Shown piece by piece: positions 48,601 through 60,583 of a stretch of 64,000 nt of DNA. The translations under genes were made by a program, and so were the position numbers. Each line of letters starts with the position of its first letter. Position 1 is the stretch's first letter. The notes under the pieces are model-generated. The model did no database searches. It was given only the letters and a program-made list of their open reading frames with translations, and had not been told where the DNA came from. The stretch comes from Argentina anserina. Taxonomy: Eukaryota; Streptophyta; Magnoliopsida; Rosales; Rosaceae. The DNA lies in contig NC_065873.1 in NCBI RefSeq assembly GCF_933775445.1, positions 18,042,001-18,106,000 on the forward strand. The letters run 5' to 3'.

Positions 48601-51117
48601 AGTCTATTCAGTAGTTGAACCTTTTGTGTGTTCACACATTTCATGCTTACTTTTTATTTTTTATTTATTTTTATTTAGAGAAAGTTTTTCATTTCAACTG
48701 TTTTTCTGCACAACTACGTGCTTTGACTTGTTTAGCTACAGTTGACAATCAAAAGACTAGTAACCGAATGTATGAATAACATGAATATACAAATTAATTA
48801 TTCTTTCTTGATTTATTATTTCAGGACAATGCTAATTCTTTGAGAACTCAACTTGATCAACAAAAAGGTGTCGTTGAGAATCTTGTGTCTAATACAAAGG
48901 TAAGCTATTTCAATTTATGTGTTTTAGAATTGACTTCTTTGGTTACATCTGATGTCCAGTCTTTTTGCATGTTATGACTGTAAAGATTAGCCATCTGAAT
49001 GATCTGATGGCATGTCAGAATCCAGCTTTTTATTTGAAGCTTGCAATTTAAATTTGCTAATTGGTTTACTATCTATTTTTGGTGGAAAACAAGTAGTATT
49101 TACGTGTTTACGAGCTTTTATGAACTTATGAAATATGAATCATAGATTGAAAGAAACCAAAGATGATTAAAGAACATTTTTTTTTCCGATGAAGAATGAC
49201 AATTGAGGAGAGAAGCATTTCATTAAAGAAAAGGATTGGAAGTATCTTTGATCCTGTGATTTTCTCTATGAGGTTTTACCTGTTATTTGTTGCAAATAAC
49301 AACTTTATAAGCAAGTTTTCTCTTTTGTATGTTCATAGAAAGCTTTTTGAAAGAGATAAGCATTGAGATTTGCTTATTTTAATCAAAATTAGCTTTTTCT
49401 AGCAAATAAAATTACAAAAGTATTAGTACTGATTGCAATTATGTACATACGACTGCAATTATTATTGTATTGTGCATTTTATGTAGCTTTTAGAGAGCAA
49501 AATACAAGAGGCAAGGTCAAAAAAAGATACCCTCAAAGCACGCGCTCAGTCTGCAAAGTTTGTTGCCAATTTCTCACTTTCCTTTTCTATATAGTGTTAT
49601 CTCTATTTTCTTAAGAAAGATAAAAAAATGTTTAGTCAATTTAGTTGAGTATCTCCTTAATGTTGCTGTTAATGGCCACCATACTGTTGCTTCAGGACTG
49701 CTACTAAAGTGAGTGAAATGGTAGGGAATGTCAATACAAGTAGCGCCCTTTCCGCTTTTGACAAGATGGAAGAGAAAGGTAAGGAAGCTGTCGATTTGAA
49801 ATGCCTTTAGCTAGGTCACGCTTCTCTTTTATTAGATTCATTATCACTTATACTGTTAACGAAAGGCCATTTGTTGATAATTATAAAATCTAATCTTTTG
49901 ATAGGGAGTTTGCTTTATATAATAAGGTTGCAGGGGGCTAATAGTGTCTTACTCCGTTGGAGTTAAATTATCAGGGATGTTACTTTCATTATGCCTGGTG
50001 CTGTATAGAAATTTCTGTTTGCACAAGTGATTGACTCTAGGCACATGGTCATGTGTGTTGCATGTTAATTGGCTATGAATTATTTGTGAAAGCCATGTGT
50101 ATGTACCACTGAATCTTTATGTTAACCATATGGATGCACATTAACTCTCTTTTTTTCTTTTTTTTTTATTAATAGTTTTGGCTATGGAATCCCAAGCAGA
50201 AGCTCTTGGCCAGTTAACTACAGATGATTTGGAAGGAAAGGTAAGGACTCATCGTCTTCGGTACTTGTTTCATGATTGTTTTGTGTGTCTATAATCAATA
50301 TTATTTCCTGATTGATAAGACTGATGGAAAGTGGGTAGTGAGAACAGATCAGACGGGTTTAGAAAAATAATATGGAAATTGTCAAAGAGGAAGCTCAACA
50401 ACTTGTTGAAAATGGTGGCATAGTTCTAGCAGTATTAAGGCATACATATATACATACATGCATACAAGCAGTGGGTAGGACTGTAGGAGCATAGATTTCA
50501 ATCATTCATCACGTGTAGGCGGTATAGCATACTATCTCTCGAGTCTGGATATCATTATCATTTCGTCACGTGTATCAATTAAAAAAAAATTCCAAACTAG
50601 CTTCTTTGTTTCAACTGCCCTTCGGTTATCTATATTTCACTTCAAAGGCAAAGAAAGCTGCTGGATTTCAAATGTCCTTGTTGTTTAGCTGTCCAATCGA
50701 TAGCAGTAGGTTGGCCATTTAACCTACTTATGATTGTGTCCATGCTGAAATTGGATTTCATATCATTTTCAAATCTGTACCAAATTGCAGTTTGCGATGC
50801 TAGAGAGCTCTTCTGTTGATGATGATCTTGCAAACTTGAAGAAAGAACTGTCTGGTAGTTCAAAGGTATAACTTTACCATGCAGGACAAATATATATTCT
50901 TGAAAAGTGCAGTTACTTTAGGTTCTTAAACTTTTCATTATTTGCTCCTAACAACGACGGTCATTGCACTTTTTCTTTTGCTTGTTCCTCCAAACAGAAA
51001 GGAGATCTTCCGCCTGGAAGAACTGTTACTCCGAGTTCAGACAAGGCATATCCATTCAAGGATTCTGAAATTGAAATGGAGCTTAATGAATTGAGACGGA
51101 AAGCGCAGGAGTTCTAA
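45626..51117 (+). CDS. VIPP1: VIPP1 / IM30, membrane-associated chloroplast protein
   Basis: Eleven exons: 45626-45770, 47688-47812, 47934-48044, 48373-48437, 48516-48597, 48825-48899, 49487-49557, 49696-49778, 50176-50240, 50791-50865, 50998-51117. Phases agree, giving 338 residues. VIPP1, a PspA/ESCRT-III relative, polymerises on chloroplast inner envelope and thylakoid membranes and is needed for thylakoid formation and repair. An N-terminal Ser/Pro-rich transit peptide is followed by [20 protein letters not shown] (helix 1), then long coiled-coil helices ([52 protein letters not shown]), and a C-terminal tail ([20 protein letters not shown]) that distinguishes VIPP1 from PspA. Intron 5 has a GC donor (TTTGCG|GCAAGT), required by frame. 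No defects seen. Confidence 0.96.
48332..48354. repeat. (AT)n microsatellite in a VIPP1 intron
   Basis: An AT run of about 23 bases followed by a T run, just before exon 4. Confidence 0.9.
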
Positions 51118-51556
51118 GTTTAGCCCGGCAAGCACAGATTTCAATTCTTTAAACACAAATATGAAGTTGGTTTCATCAAAGTACCGGCTAGCATCTGTAT
51201 AGTAGAAGGCCTACAGATTAATGTTGTATAGCTAGAGGCTAAACTTGGAAGCAAAGTTCCTTTTGTTAAAGTAGACTCTAATTGTTAGTCTGCAGCAAGC
51301 TAGTTTCTTTTTGCTTTGAATTACATAGCGGATTTACAATTAGAATACTATGTTTGGCATAAGTTTTGAGCTCAAGAAGACATTACTCGGTAGGCAACTG
51401 TGGTCAGTGGTTTGACTGCTTCATTTTATTGGAAATTCAGAATTCAGATTTTGGATTTAAACTACTATTTCTATTTTGGGTGCGGTAATTTCTAAGTTTT
51501 TTCTTACATCAAAAGCTACGCTTCTCTTCTGGGTTTTGGGTAGAACGGAGGCCGCC
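51118..51556. other. 3' flanks of VIPP1 and of the first GST copy
   Basis: The VIPP1 3' untranslated region and the 3' flank of the convergent minus-strand GST copy. No further gene. Confidence 0.45.
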
Positions 51557-52322
51557 TCATAATACAAGTATTGTTCTCCTAGTACATATATATAAGTGAT
51601 ATAACATAACTGGTGTGCCTATGATCTTGCTGATAGAGCAAACCTCTCTTAGGCTTTTGAAATAGTCCAACAATTCTTCGTGAGCAGGAAGGTTGTCCTT
51701 GATCACAGTGACCTCTCTGAAATTCTTGATCCATTCCTCCAAGCGTGGAAAGTTGGCTTCTAAAAGCTTCGCACCAGCTGCTTCTTCCATCTCTTGAAAC
51801 CAACCAGCTATCCATCCAAAGGTCAGGTCTGCCATTCCAACTTTGCCCCCTCCAAAAAATTTCTTTTCTCCTATCCCTTGCTCTTCCATTATTTTCAACA
51901 CTTCTTGTGCCTCTTTTCTTGCTTTATCATGTTCTTCCCCAACTATGTGAAATAACTTCAAAAAAATGGGGCTCTACATCCCCAATACTCATAATCAGTC
52001 ATCTTATCCATGTAAATAAATTTTTATGAATTTATTTGCATTTTCTATAATATATAGTCAACAGTTCAATTGTTCAAATTTGGTGTATGCTTGTGCAATA
52101 TGGACCCAATAAATCGAAATGCAATGAATATCATATCAGAATATATCTCACCTTGTCTTCCCCAAATTTAATCCAAAACCGAGCTATGGCCCTCTCATAA
52201 GGCTTCTCGGAAAGCAAGGGATTTTGTGGCCACACCTCCTCAATGTATTCAAGAATAACAATGGACTCCGATATTGGTTTTCCACCATGAACGAGCACCG
52301 GGATCTTCTTGTGAACTGGGTT
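51557..52322 (-). pseudogene. 5'-truncated tau-class glutathione S-transferase
   Basis: Exon 2 (51557-51973) is intact and typical (EEHDKARKEAQEVLKIMEEQ, MADLTFGWIAGWFQEMEEA, FPRLEEWIKNF), though it runs about 15 residues past the usual end. Exon 1 retains only its 3' part (52152-52322: [25 protein letters not shown]). The first 55 or so residues are missing, including the catalytic serine region that should precede the GSH-binding ESxxIxxYI motif. The remaining donor and acceptor are in phase. With no N-terminus, the product should be inactive. Confidence 0.85.
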
Positions 52323-52489
52323 TCATGCAAATATTCATATCTAGTTGGACCCGGCATATTAGTGGTCAAAATTTAAGAAGGGAGAAAAGAGCATTCCAAA
52401 AGGAAAGTTCAAACTTGGAGAGAATTATATATTCAATAAAGAGTACTGCAAAGTGCAAACTATAGGGAAGATCACAAGAGAAGATCATA

Positions 52490-53225
<736 letters not shown>

Positions 53226-53990
53226 GCAGAAGAGGGAGATGCTTGTTGCTCAAAGGGTAGCATAATATTATGATTTATGAGAGTAAACTTTTATTGTACT
53301 CGTAAGTTTTGCTCATGTTTATGGTTTAAGAACTAGTCTTGCCACACATGTGCTACGAATAAGTAAAATCGAATTGTAGTATGAATCGAGATTTTCCTTT
53401 AACCATTTGAATAGAACTGCTTATGTATACACAGCCTGCGTATGATGAAGATTTGAGAATGTTGTGACAGAATCATGACAATTAGATCATTTCATCAAAC
53501 CATTAGAAAAATATTTTGTGGCTGAATGACTACCAATTATTGGATAAGTTTATAGACACTAAATAAATTTATTTGGTCTTGTTGAAGCAGAGGAGAGTCT
53601 TTTGTTTGATAATCCAGAATTTTTTTGAAAGAAGACTAATCTTTTTCAACAAGGTTCTCTTCCACTTATTCATACTTGAGTTTTTAGACTCTGTAATGAA
53701 GGTGGACTAGGCTGTGTCCATCAGCTTCACTTCTTCCATTTATTTAAACAAGCGTTTTCATTTTCCCTTCAACACCAGCCCTCAACAGAAGATTGGCTTC
53801 TTCCATTTCTCTGGTATAAATTAATTTGGAGTCAAATGTTCTGATTAATTTTAGGAGTTTGGACGATTAATAATCTACTAGTATATATAACTTGGTTGAC
53901 AAGTTTTTTCTTTGTTTAAAAACCTTATCTCTACCAGCAACTTATGATAAGGGAAGTAAAAAAATGAAAACAGAGGACAAATTGGTTTCT
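53226..53990. other. Intergenic within the GST array
   Basis: 3' flank of the preceding pseudogene and AT-rich sequence; no gene until the GST fragment at about 53992. Confidence 0.45.
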
Positions 53991-53991
53991 C

Positions 53992-54080
53992 CCCCACAAT
54001 GAAAGAGACCCGTCCAGAACGCAGTGCATTATTGACCTTTTTTAGAGGCTAAAGAGTAACATCTGGCAGAATATAATCTT
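53992..54080 (+). pseudogene. GST 3'-end fragment
   Basis: CCCACAATGAAAGAGACCCG, then CAGAACGCAGTGCATTATTG and a following part up to AATCTTAAG, matches the last 30 or so codons of the intact GST exon 2 at 57314-57406. The match has substitutions and a small deletion. Only the C-terminal tip is left. Confidence 0.65.
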
Positions 54081-54133
54081 AAGCTATATATATAACTAAG
54101 TAGAGTAAGAAAATGTACAGAAGGAAGAAGCAT

Positions 54134-54889
54134 ATGGAGGAAGTGAAGGTGATAGGATTTTGGTCAAGTCCATATGTTTACAGGATTACATGGGCTCTGA
54201 AACTCAAGGCAGTCGCTTATGAATATCAAGAAGAGGACATTTTCAACAAGAGTGATTTGCTTCTTCAGTACAACCCAATGCACAAAAAGGTTCCAGTTTT
54301 TGTTCATGGTGGAAATCTAATTGTAGAGTCGGGTATTATTATGGAGTACATAGATGAGACCTGGCCGCAGAACCCTCTGGTTCCAACAGACCCTCACACA
54401 AGGGCTGCCGCTCGATTTTGGACAAAGTTTGTAGATGACAAGGTATCACACCTGCCTTTCCTTCCTGGAGAGTTTCTGGTAATGCTTCTATAATGTTGCC
54501 TAAACTGACTGGTTATTTGTGCAATTTAGATGCAGAACTTAATCGGATTCTACAAAAGAGCTGGAGAAGAGCAAATTAAGGCAGTGAAAGAAGCCCGGGA
54601 GTGTCTCAAAATCTTGGAGAACCATGGCCCTGAGGAGAAGAGGTTCTTTGATGGTGACAAGATTGGAATGACAGACTTATCCATGGGATGGCTTGCATTC
54701 TGGCTTGAGCCAATGGAAGTAGAAGCTGGTGTACAAGTTCTGGAGGCCAATATCTTCCCTCGCTTGCACGCATGGATTAGAAATTTCAAAGAGGATCCTG
54801 TGATTAAAGAAAATCATCCTGACCAAACTCGGCTGATAGCCTATTTCAAGCAGCTAAGGGAGAAGTTTACCAAGCCCGTGACTCAGTGA
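54134..54889 (+). CDS. Tau-class glutathione S-transferase, intact
   Basis: Exons 54134-54442 and 54530-54889 give 222 residues. Tau GSTs conjugate glutathione to electrophiles in the cytosol. The N-terminal thioredoxin-fold domain holds the serine of the catalytic SSPYVYR segment (about residue 12) and the glutathione-binding VPVFVHGGN and [15 protein letters not shown]. The all-helical C-terminal domain in exon 2 has [40 protein letters not shown] and [15 protein letters not shown]. The single intron follows the DDK codons, as is usual for this class. Start is the ATG at 54134; an upstream in-frame ATG at 54113 would add seven basic residues. A TATA-like run (ATATATATA) lies at about 54085-54093. 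Confidence 0.93.
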
Positions 54890-55107
54890 GGCAGTGACTA
54901 CTTGAACTCCTAGTCATAATTTCAAACGACAACGCATGTACCCTACGTAACCAATAAGAGAACCAATAAACAAGGAATGTATTCACTGATATATTTCAAT
55001 AATGCATCAAATACAGTTGTTACTGAATTGAAAAGGCCATAGTTGTGTGTTTTGCATGTCAAATGATTTATATTTACTTGTCGAAAAAAAAAACTGATTT
55101 ATATATA

Positions 55108-55404
55108 ACTAACGACATAACATAAAATGAAAGATCAAATTTTATCTTGAATTAACATAGAGATTGTGTGTGACATAGTTCGCAGCCCTTTTTGGTTTCT
55201 TCTTAACTAAGGGAGAACAACAAGTGAAAGCAACAAAAGAAGGGCTAAAGTGATTGACGCCGAAAGCTTCCCTCACTTAAATGCATGAATTCAAAGATTC
55301 AGGGAGTTTCCCACAATCAAAGACACCGTTCCCGATTGCAGAGCCAATGTTGACCTTTTTCGAAGGCCGAAGTGCAACATTTCTGGCTTCAGCACAATCT
55401 TAAT
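55108..55404 (+). pseudogene. GST exon 2 fragment with internal deletion
   Basis: Part of the intron (ACGACATAACATAAAATGAA) and the start of exon 2 are followed, after AACAAAAGAAGGGC, by a jump to TAAAGTGATTGACGCCGAAA. This omits about 135 bases of the exon found in the intact gene at 57047-57406. Stops occur (TCTTAACTAAGG). Its 3' end reaches GCACAATCTTAA. No exon 1 is nearby. Confidence 0.8.
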
Positions 55405-55732
55405 TAAAAACACTAGCTAGCTTAGTAGCTTGCGAAAACTTTTTTTTAAAAAAAGAAAATCAGCTTGCGAGAACTTGCTTCTGCCGAGTCTCAAACAATA
55501 ATGTTAATTTAGCTAGCTATTAGCTGATTCTGCAATTTTTCTTATTTATCAAATAAAGTTCGCAGCTTGATCGAATAAACATATATCTCATGGACTTTTA
55601 CATATGGCTATATTTTATGATATATATTTGTATATATGTATGAAACTGAGTCAATAAATTCGATCGATCTAACTTTCAAGAACATTATTGGGCATTCAGT
55701 CATGTTAATTACTGATCAAGAAAATCATGGGG

Positions 55733-55736
<4 letters not shown>

Positions 55737-55766
<30 letters not shown>
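55737..55766. repeat. (GA)n microsatellite
   Basis: A run of about 30 bases of GA, in a region of GST fragments. Confidence 0.95.
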
Positions 55767-55770
<4 letters not shown>

Positions 55771-55944
55771 CGCGTTCGATCTCTATACGCTAGTCTGGTT
55801 TACACGATTAATAATTGTTTAGTCTATACTAGAGAACTTGGTTGACAAGTTTTCCAATGTTTAAAAACCTTATCTATACCAGTAACAACATATGAAAAGG
55901 CCGGAAAGGTTTTAAAAACAAAGACAGAGGACAAATTGGTTTTT

Positions 55945-56055
55945 TCCCCCACAATGAAAGAGACCCTTCCAGAACCCAGTGCAATGTTGACCTACCTTAG
56001 CCATGGGATGACTTGTATTCTGGCTTGAGGCCAATGGAAGTAGGAGCTGGTGTGT
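55945..56055 (+). pseudogene. GST fragments (two short pieces)
   Basis: One piece, near 55945-55995 (CCCACAATGAAAGAGACCCT, then CAGTGCAATGTTGACC), resembles the GST C-terminus. A second, about 55995-56055 (CTTAGCCATGGGATGACTTG, then TCTGGCTTGAGGCCAATGGA), resembles the middle of exon 2, in the wrong order. Upstream sequence 55840-55940 is similar to 53890-53985, so a segment including the fragment was duplicated. Confidence 0.6.
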
Positions 56056-56571
56056 AGACAGGTCATTTCGTCATGCATATTCATGTTTTTGTTTTTGGTC
56101 GTGCGAAGGCTTTCCATCTAAATAATCTGATAAACCAGGTTATGCTTAAAAAGAAGACTAATCTTGTTAACAAAGTTAATTCTCTCTCACATAAAAAGAG
56201 GACAGAAGGCTTTTTGGTAGAGCCCATATGAGTGATAGGACTCTCGTAACGAAAGCGACTGGGCGTGCATGTTCCTAGCAGCTTCATCACTTCTTCCAAT
56301 ATTTCTGTAACCTGCCTTCCAATATAACTATATAAGGATTATTGGCTTCATATGTGGTGTTACTATTTTACAAATATGTGCTCATCTTTTGTCAACTTTA
56401 GGAAGATATATATGGTCTAGCATGACTTGCTTGACTAGTATGACTTGCATGACTACATAGAAATTTCGTCAGAAGTAGCAAACAAAGGACAAATTGGCCT
56501 CTAATCCTTCCAAGCCTGATATATATACATATAGAAACCAGTCTAGGATCATAACACTATAACCAGCGAAA

Positions 56572-57406
56572 ATGGCTCAAGTTACAGTCTTAGGGTTTTG
56601 GCCTAGCCCATATGTTTACAGGGTTATCTGGGCACTTAAACTCAAGGGTGTAGAGTATGAGTATGTTGAAGAGGATGTGTTGCACAACAAGAGTGATAGT
56701 CTTTTGAAATACAACCCAGTCCATAAGAAGGTTCCGGTTCTGATTCATGCCGGAAAACCAATCGCAGAGTCCGCTGTTATTCTTGAGTACATTGAAGAGA
56801 CGTGGCCAGAGAACCCCTTGCTTCCTAAAGACCCTCATGAACGAGCTTTGGCCCGATTCTGGACCAAGTTCGGTGAGGACAAGGTAATAACTCAACTATT
56901 TTAATTTACAATATGTGATATCGATCAGATGAGTCATTCCACCGGCCATGGACTTTTTGACAATTGATGAAATCTACGACATAACATAAAATGAAAGATG
57001 AAATTTCATCTTACTTGAACTAATATAGAGATTTTGTGTGACATAGAACATAGCCCTTTTTACTTTCTTCATGACTGAGGGAGAACAGCAAGTGAAAGCA
57101 ACAGAAGAAGTGCAGGAGCTTCTGAGAATCTTGGAAGAGCAGGGCCTCGGAGACAAGAAGTTTTTTGGAGGAGATGAGATTGGAATGGTTGATTTAGAAT
57201 TCGGGTGGCTACCTTGGTGGTTGGATGTCATGAGTGAAGTAGCTGGGGTTAAAGTGATTGACGCCGCAAGTTTCCCTCGCTTACATGCATGGATGCAAAG
57301 GTTCAAGGGCCTTCCCACAATCAAAGAGACCCTTCCTGACCGCAGTTCAATGCTGACCTATTTCAAAGCTCGAAGAGTAACATTTCTTGCTCTAGCAAAA
57401 TCTTAA
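56572..57406 (+). CDS. Tau-class glutathione S-transferase, intact
   Basis: Exons 56572-56883 and 57047-57406 give 223 residues. The N-terminal domain has the catalytic serine in WPSPYVYRV, then [20 protein letters not shown] and [13 protein letters not shown]. The C-terminal domain has [40 protein letters not shown] and [13 protein letters not shown]. The acceptor at 57045-57046 (GACATAG|AACATAG) is chosen because it alone keeps phase with the upstream exon. The next AG, eight bases on, breaks the frame. The original junction may have drifted here, as in the two related copies nearby. Start is the ATG at 56572 and a TATATATA motif lies at about 56520. Confidence 0.92.
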
Positions 57407-57929
57407 ACACTAGCTGGAAGTTGACACGAAGAAGTGGCCTCTAGTCCATTTCTAGCCCATGACTATTTTACAAATACACAATAGATTATATTTTGTTTTG
57501 GGATATTCTTATACATGTGCTTCAAACTAGTTTAAGTATTATCTAGTCAAGTGTATAAGTTGATAGAGTTCGTTAAAGAATATATCATCTGTTGTAAATC
57601 CCTTTATAAGAGGGTATCATCTATTAATAATACAATTCAGTTTTATCCTCGTACTTAGTGTGTTCTCCGTTCTCTCTCTACGTTTCTCTAAAATATATTT
57701 TTCTAATTCATTGTAGTCAGATTTCTTGTCAATTTTAAGAAGGTTAATGGCCTATCATGGCTGGCTTGAAAAGTTTCTGTTTCTGTTAGAAAAACTGACA
57801 TGAAGAAGTGACCTCTAGTCCATTTTCAACCTCGTACATTAAAGTCCAAGATAATTAAGATAATCGAGTTGAATGTGAGGCATATACTGTATATAAACGT
57901 AGAAACCAGTCGAGGAGCTAGAAACAGAC

Positions 57930-58742
57930 ATGGCTCGAGTTACATTGTTAGGATACTGGCCTAGTTCATTTGTTTACAAGGTTATCTGGGCACTTAAACT
58001 CAAGGGTGTAGACTATGAGTATGTTGAAGAGGATGTGTAACACAACAAGAGTGATCGTCTTCTGAAATACAACCCAGTCCATAAGAAGGTTCCGGCTCTG
58101 GTTCATGCCGGAAAATCCATTGCAGAGTCCGTTGTTATTCTTGAGTACGTCGAAGAGACATGGCCACAGAACCCTTTGCTTCCTAAAGACCCTCATGAAC
58201 GAGCGTTGGCTCGGTTCTGGACCAAGTTCGGAGAGGACGAGGTAATTAATGATCGATAACTCTAACTATTTTTACAGCGTAATGTGAGCATACATGCATG
58301 ACAAGTGACAATTGACATAACATAAAATGAAAGATCAAAATTATCTTATTTGAACCAACATAGAAGGTTTTGTGTGATATTGAGCAGAGCCCTGTTTGGT
58401 TTCTTCGTGACTGAGGGAGAAAAACAAGTGAAAGTAACAAAAGAAGGGCAGGAGCAGCTGAAAATCTTGGAAGAGTAGGGCCTCGGAGACCAGAAGTTTT
58501 TCCGAGGAGACAAGATTGGAATGGTTGATTTAGAATTCGGGTGGCTAGCTTGGTGGCTGGATGTCATGAGTGAAATATCTGGGGTTAAAATGATTGAAGC
58601 CGAAAGTTTCCCTCGATTACTTGCATGGATTCAAAGGTTCAAGGAGTTTCCCACAATCAAAGAGACCCTTCCTGATCGCAGTGCACTGCTGACCTATTTC
58701 AAAGGCCGAAGAGCAACAATTCTTGCTTTAGTAAAATCTTAA
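57930..58742 (+). pseudogene. Tau-class GST pseudogene, close relative of the intact gene at 56572
   Basis: Exon 1 (57930-58241) and exon 2 (about 58389-58742) match the neighbouring intact copy over most of their length. Lesions: TAA at codon 37 (58038-58040), where the intact copy has a leucine codon; TAG at 58476-58478 in LEEQG; and no acceptor that restores phase at the exon 2 start (GAGCAGAGCCC). The last part is clean ([34 protein letters not shown]). Recent tandem duplication followed by decay is the simplest reading. Confidence 0.92.
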
Positions 58743-58931
58743 ATACTGTTTGTTAGAGCCTGCTTCTGCTGAGCTTCTACTTTGATAGCTGCTTCAATAA
58801 CTCCAGGAAATAAGAGCTGGCATGCCAGCTTGAATAAACTTATTAATGACGATTATGGCATAGAAATATATTTTGCTATATGAAATGGTCCGTATTTTCC
58901 ATTAAGTTCAAGAACATTAGCCATCTAGTCA

Positions 58932-58933
<2 letters not shown>

Positions 58934-58983
<50 letters not shown>
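58934..58983. repeat. (AG)n microsatellite
   Basis: An uninterrupted AG run of about 50 bases between two GST copies. Confidence 0.95.
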
Positions 58984-58985
<2 letters not shown>

Positions 58986-59068
58986 AGACATGGTTTCTGT
59001 AGATATTCAAGTTCCAAGTATCAATTGTATAAGAAAGTTAGTCAAACAAGACGGGACATATCAATATG

Positions 59069-59399
59069 ACAAAATATTGGTTACGCGTCCAATTTTTAGT
59101 AATTCGACAGTTTAGTCTTTCATGTTTCAATTTCAACTAATCACTTCTTATATTTTTAAAATTTTAAACAATTAGGTCATTCTGTTAAGTCTCCGTCCAA
59201 TTATACTGTTAAGTGGTTTTTCCCCTCTTATGTGATGTTTGTCAAGTCAGCAACTTAACAATGCAATTTTGGACAGAGACTTGACGGAATAACCAAATTG
59301 TTTAAAATTTGAAAATATAAGGAGTGATCAGTTGAAATTGAAACATGAATGACTAAACTGTCAAGTTACTAAAATTTAGAATAGTAACCATTATTTTGT
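59069..59399. mobile_element. Fold-back MITE, about 330 bp
   Basis: The two halves are near-complete inverted copies: ACAAAATATTGGTTAC, CAGTTTAGTC, TTTCAATTTCAACTAATCAC and TTTTAAACAATTAGGT on the left, with their reverse complements in order on the right (ACCAAATTGTTTAAAA, GTGATCAGTTGAAATTGAAA, GACTAAACTG, GTAACCATTATTTTGT). No coding capacity. The transcript would fold into a hairpin of roughly 150 base pairs. Confidence 0.8.
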
Positions 59400-59503
59400 T
59401 CATAACGTATTTTCCTCACCTAATCTTATCTACTGAGTCGCGACAGCTTGGAGCCCAAGCAGATCATAATTCAACAATATTATATATATCGAGCCAAAGA
59501 AAT

Positions 59504-60254
59504 ATGGAGGAAGTGAATGTGATAGGATTCTGGACAAGTCCCTACGTTTACAGGGTTACATGGGCTCTGAATCTCAAGGGAGTCGCTTATGAATATGAAG
59601 GTGGACATTTTCAACGAGAGTGATTTGCTTCTTCAGTACAACTCAGTGCACAAATTGGTTCCAGTTTTTGTTCATGGTGGAAAGCTGATTGCTGAGTCGT
59701 GTGTTATTATGGAGTACATAGAAGAAACATGGCCGCAGAACCCTCTGCTTCCAACAGATCCTCATGCTAGGGCCATGGCTCGATTTTGGACAAAGTTTGG
59801 AGATGATAAGGTAATTATACCTGCCTTTTCTATCTCGAGAGTTCTACTACGGTACTACCCATATGAAATGTTTATTCTGAACAGACTGCTTCTTTTGTAT
59901 AATTTAGAAGCCGGAGTTTTTGGGATTCCTTACAAAAGCTGGAGAAGAGCAAATGAAAGCAGTAAAAGAAGCCCAGGAGTGTCTGCAGATCTTAGAGGAG
60001 CATGGCCTTAACGAGAAAATGTTCTTCGATGGTGACAAGATTGGAATGACAGACTTATCCTTAGGATGGCTAGCATTCTGGCTTGAGGCCATAGAAGGAG
60101 CAGCTGGTGTACAAGTTCTGGAAGACAATAGCTTCCCTCGCTTGCACGCATGGATTAAAAATTTCAAGGAAGTTCCTGGGATTAAAGAAAATCATCCTGA
60201 CCAAACTCGGCTGTTAGCTATTTCAAATGGCTAAGGGAGAGGTTGACCAAGCCA
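59504..60254 (+). pseudogene. Tau-class GST pseudogene, relative of the intact gene at 54134
   Basis: Exon 1 (59504-59810) and exon 2 (59907-60230 or slightly beyond) retain most of the gene. A 2-bp loss near 59597-59600, relative to the intact copy, shifts the frame after EYE. A 1-bp loss near 60220 makes the reading end early at TAA (60232-60234). Intact parts include [20 protein letters not shown] and [20 protein letters not shown]. The serine expected in the SSPYVYR motif reads TSPYVYR, so the catalytic position may also be altered. Confidence 0.88.
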
Positions 60255-60583
60255 GCAAGTACTTGATATCCTACTCCTAATTGCAAACAACAGCATCGTG
60301 TATCAGATATGAATAAAGGTTGTAACAGAACCAATAAACAGGGAATGATATCAGTGAATAGTTATAATCACATCAAAATTATCTTTGAAACTCTATAAGT
60401 TTCACAAACCCTTCATAAATGCATGACAAGATTTTGTGAAAATAAATGAGCAAAGGTTCGCCGTATATAATCTGGAAATTGTTGGAACTTGTGGAGATAG
60501 AAAGGGGGCATCTTTCTTTCAGATCACAGCGGCAGGGAGATCAGATTCTTTTAATAAAAAATTAAAAACATGCTCTATTCGGC
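60255..60583. other. Intergenic between the last GST copy and the glutaredoxin gene
   Basis: Two 3' flanks meet here (convergent genes). No gene recognised. Confidence 0.45.
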
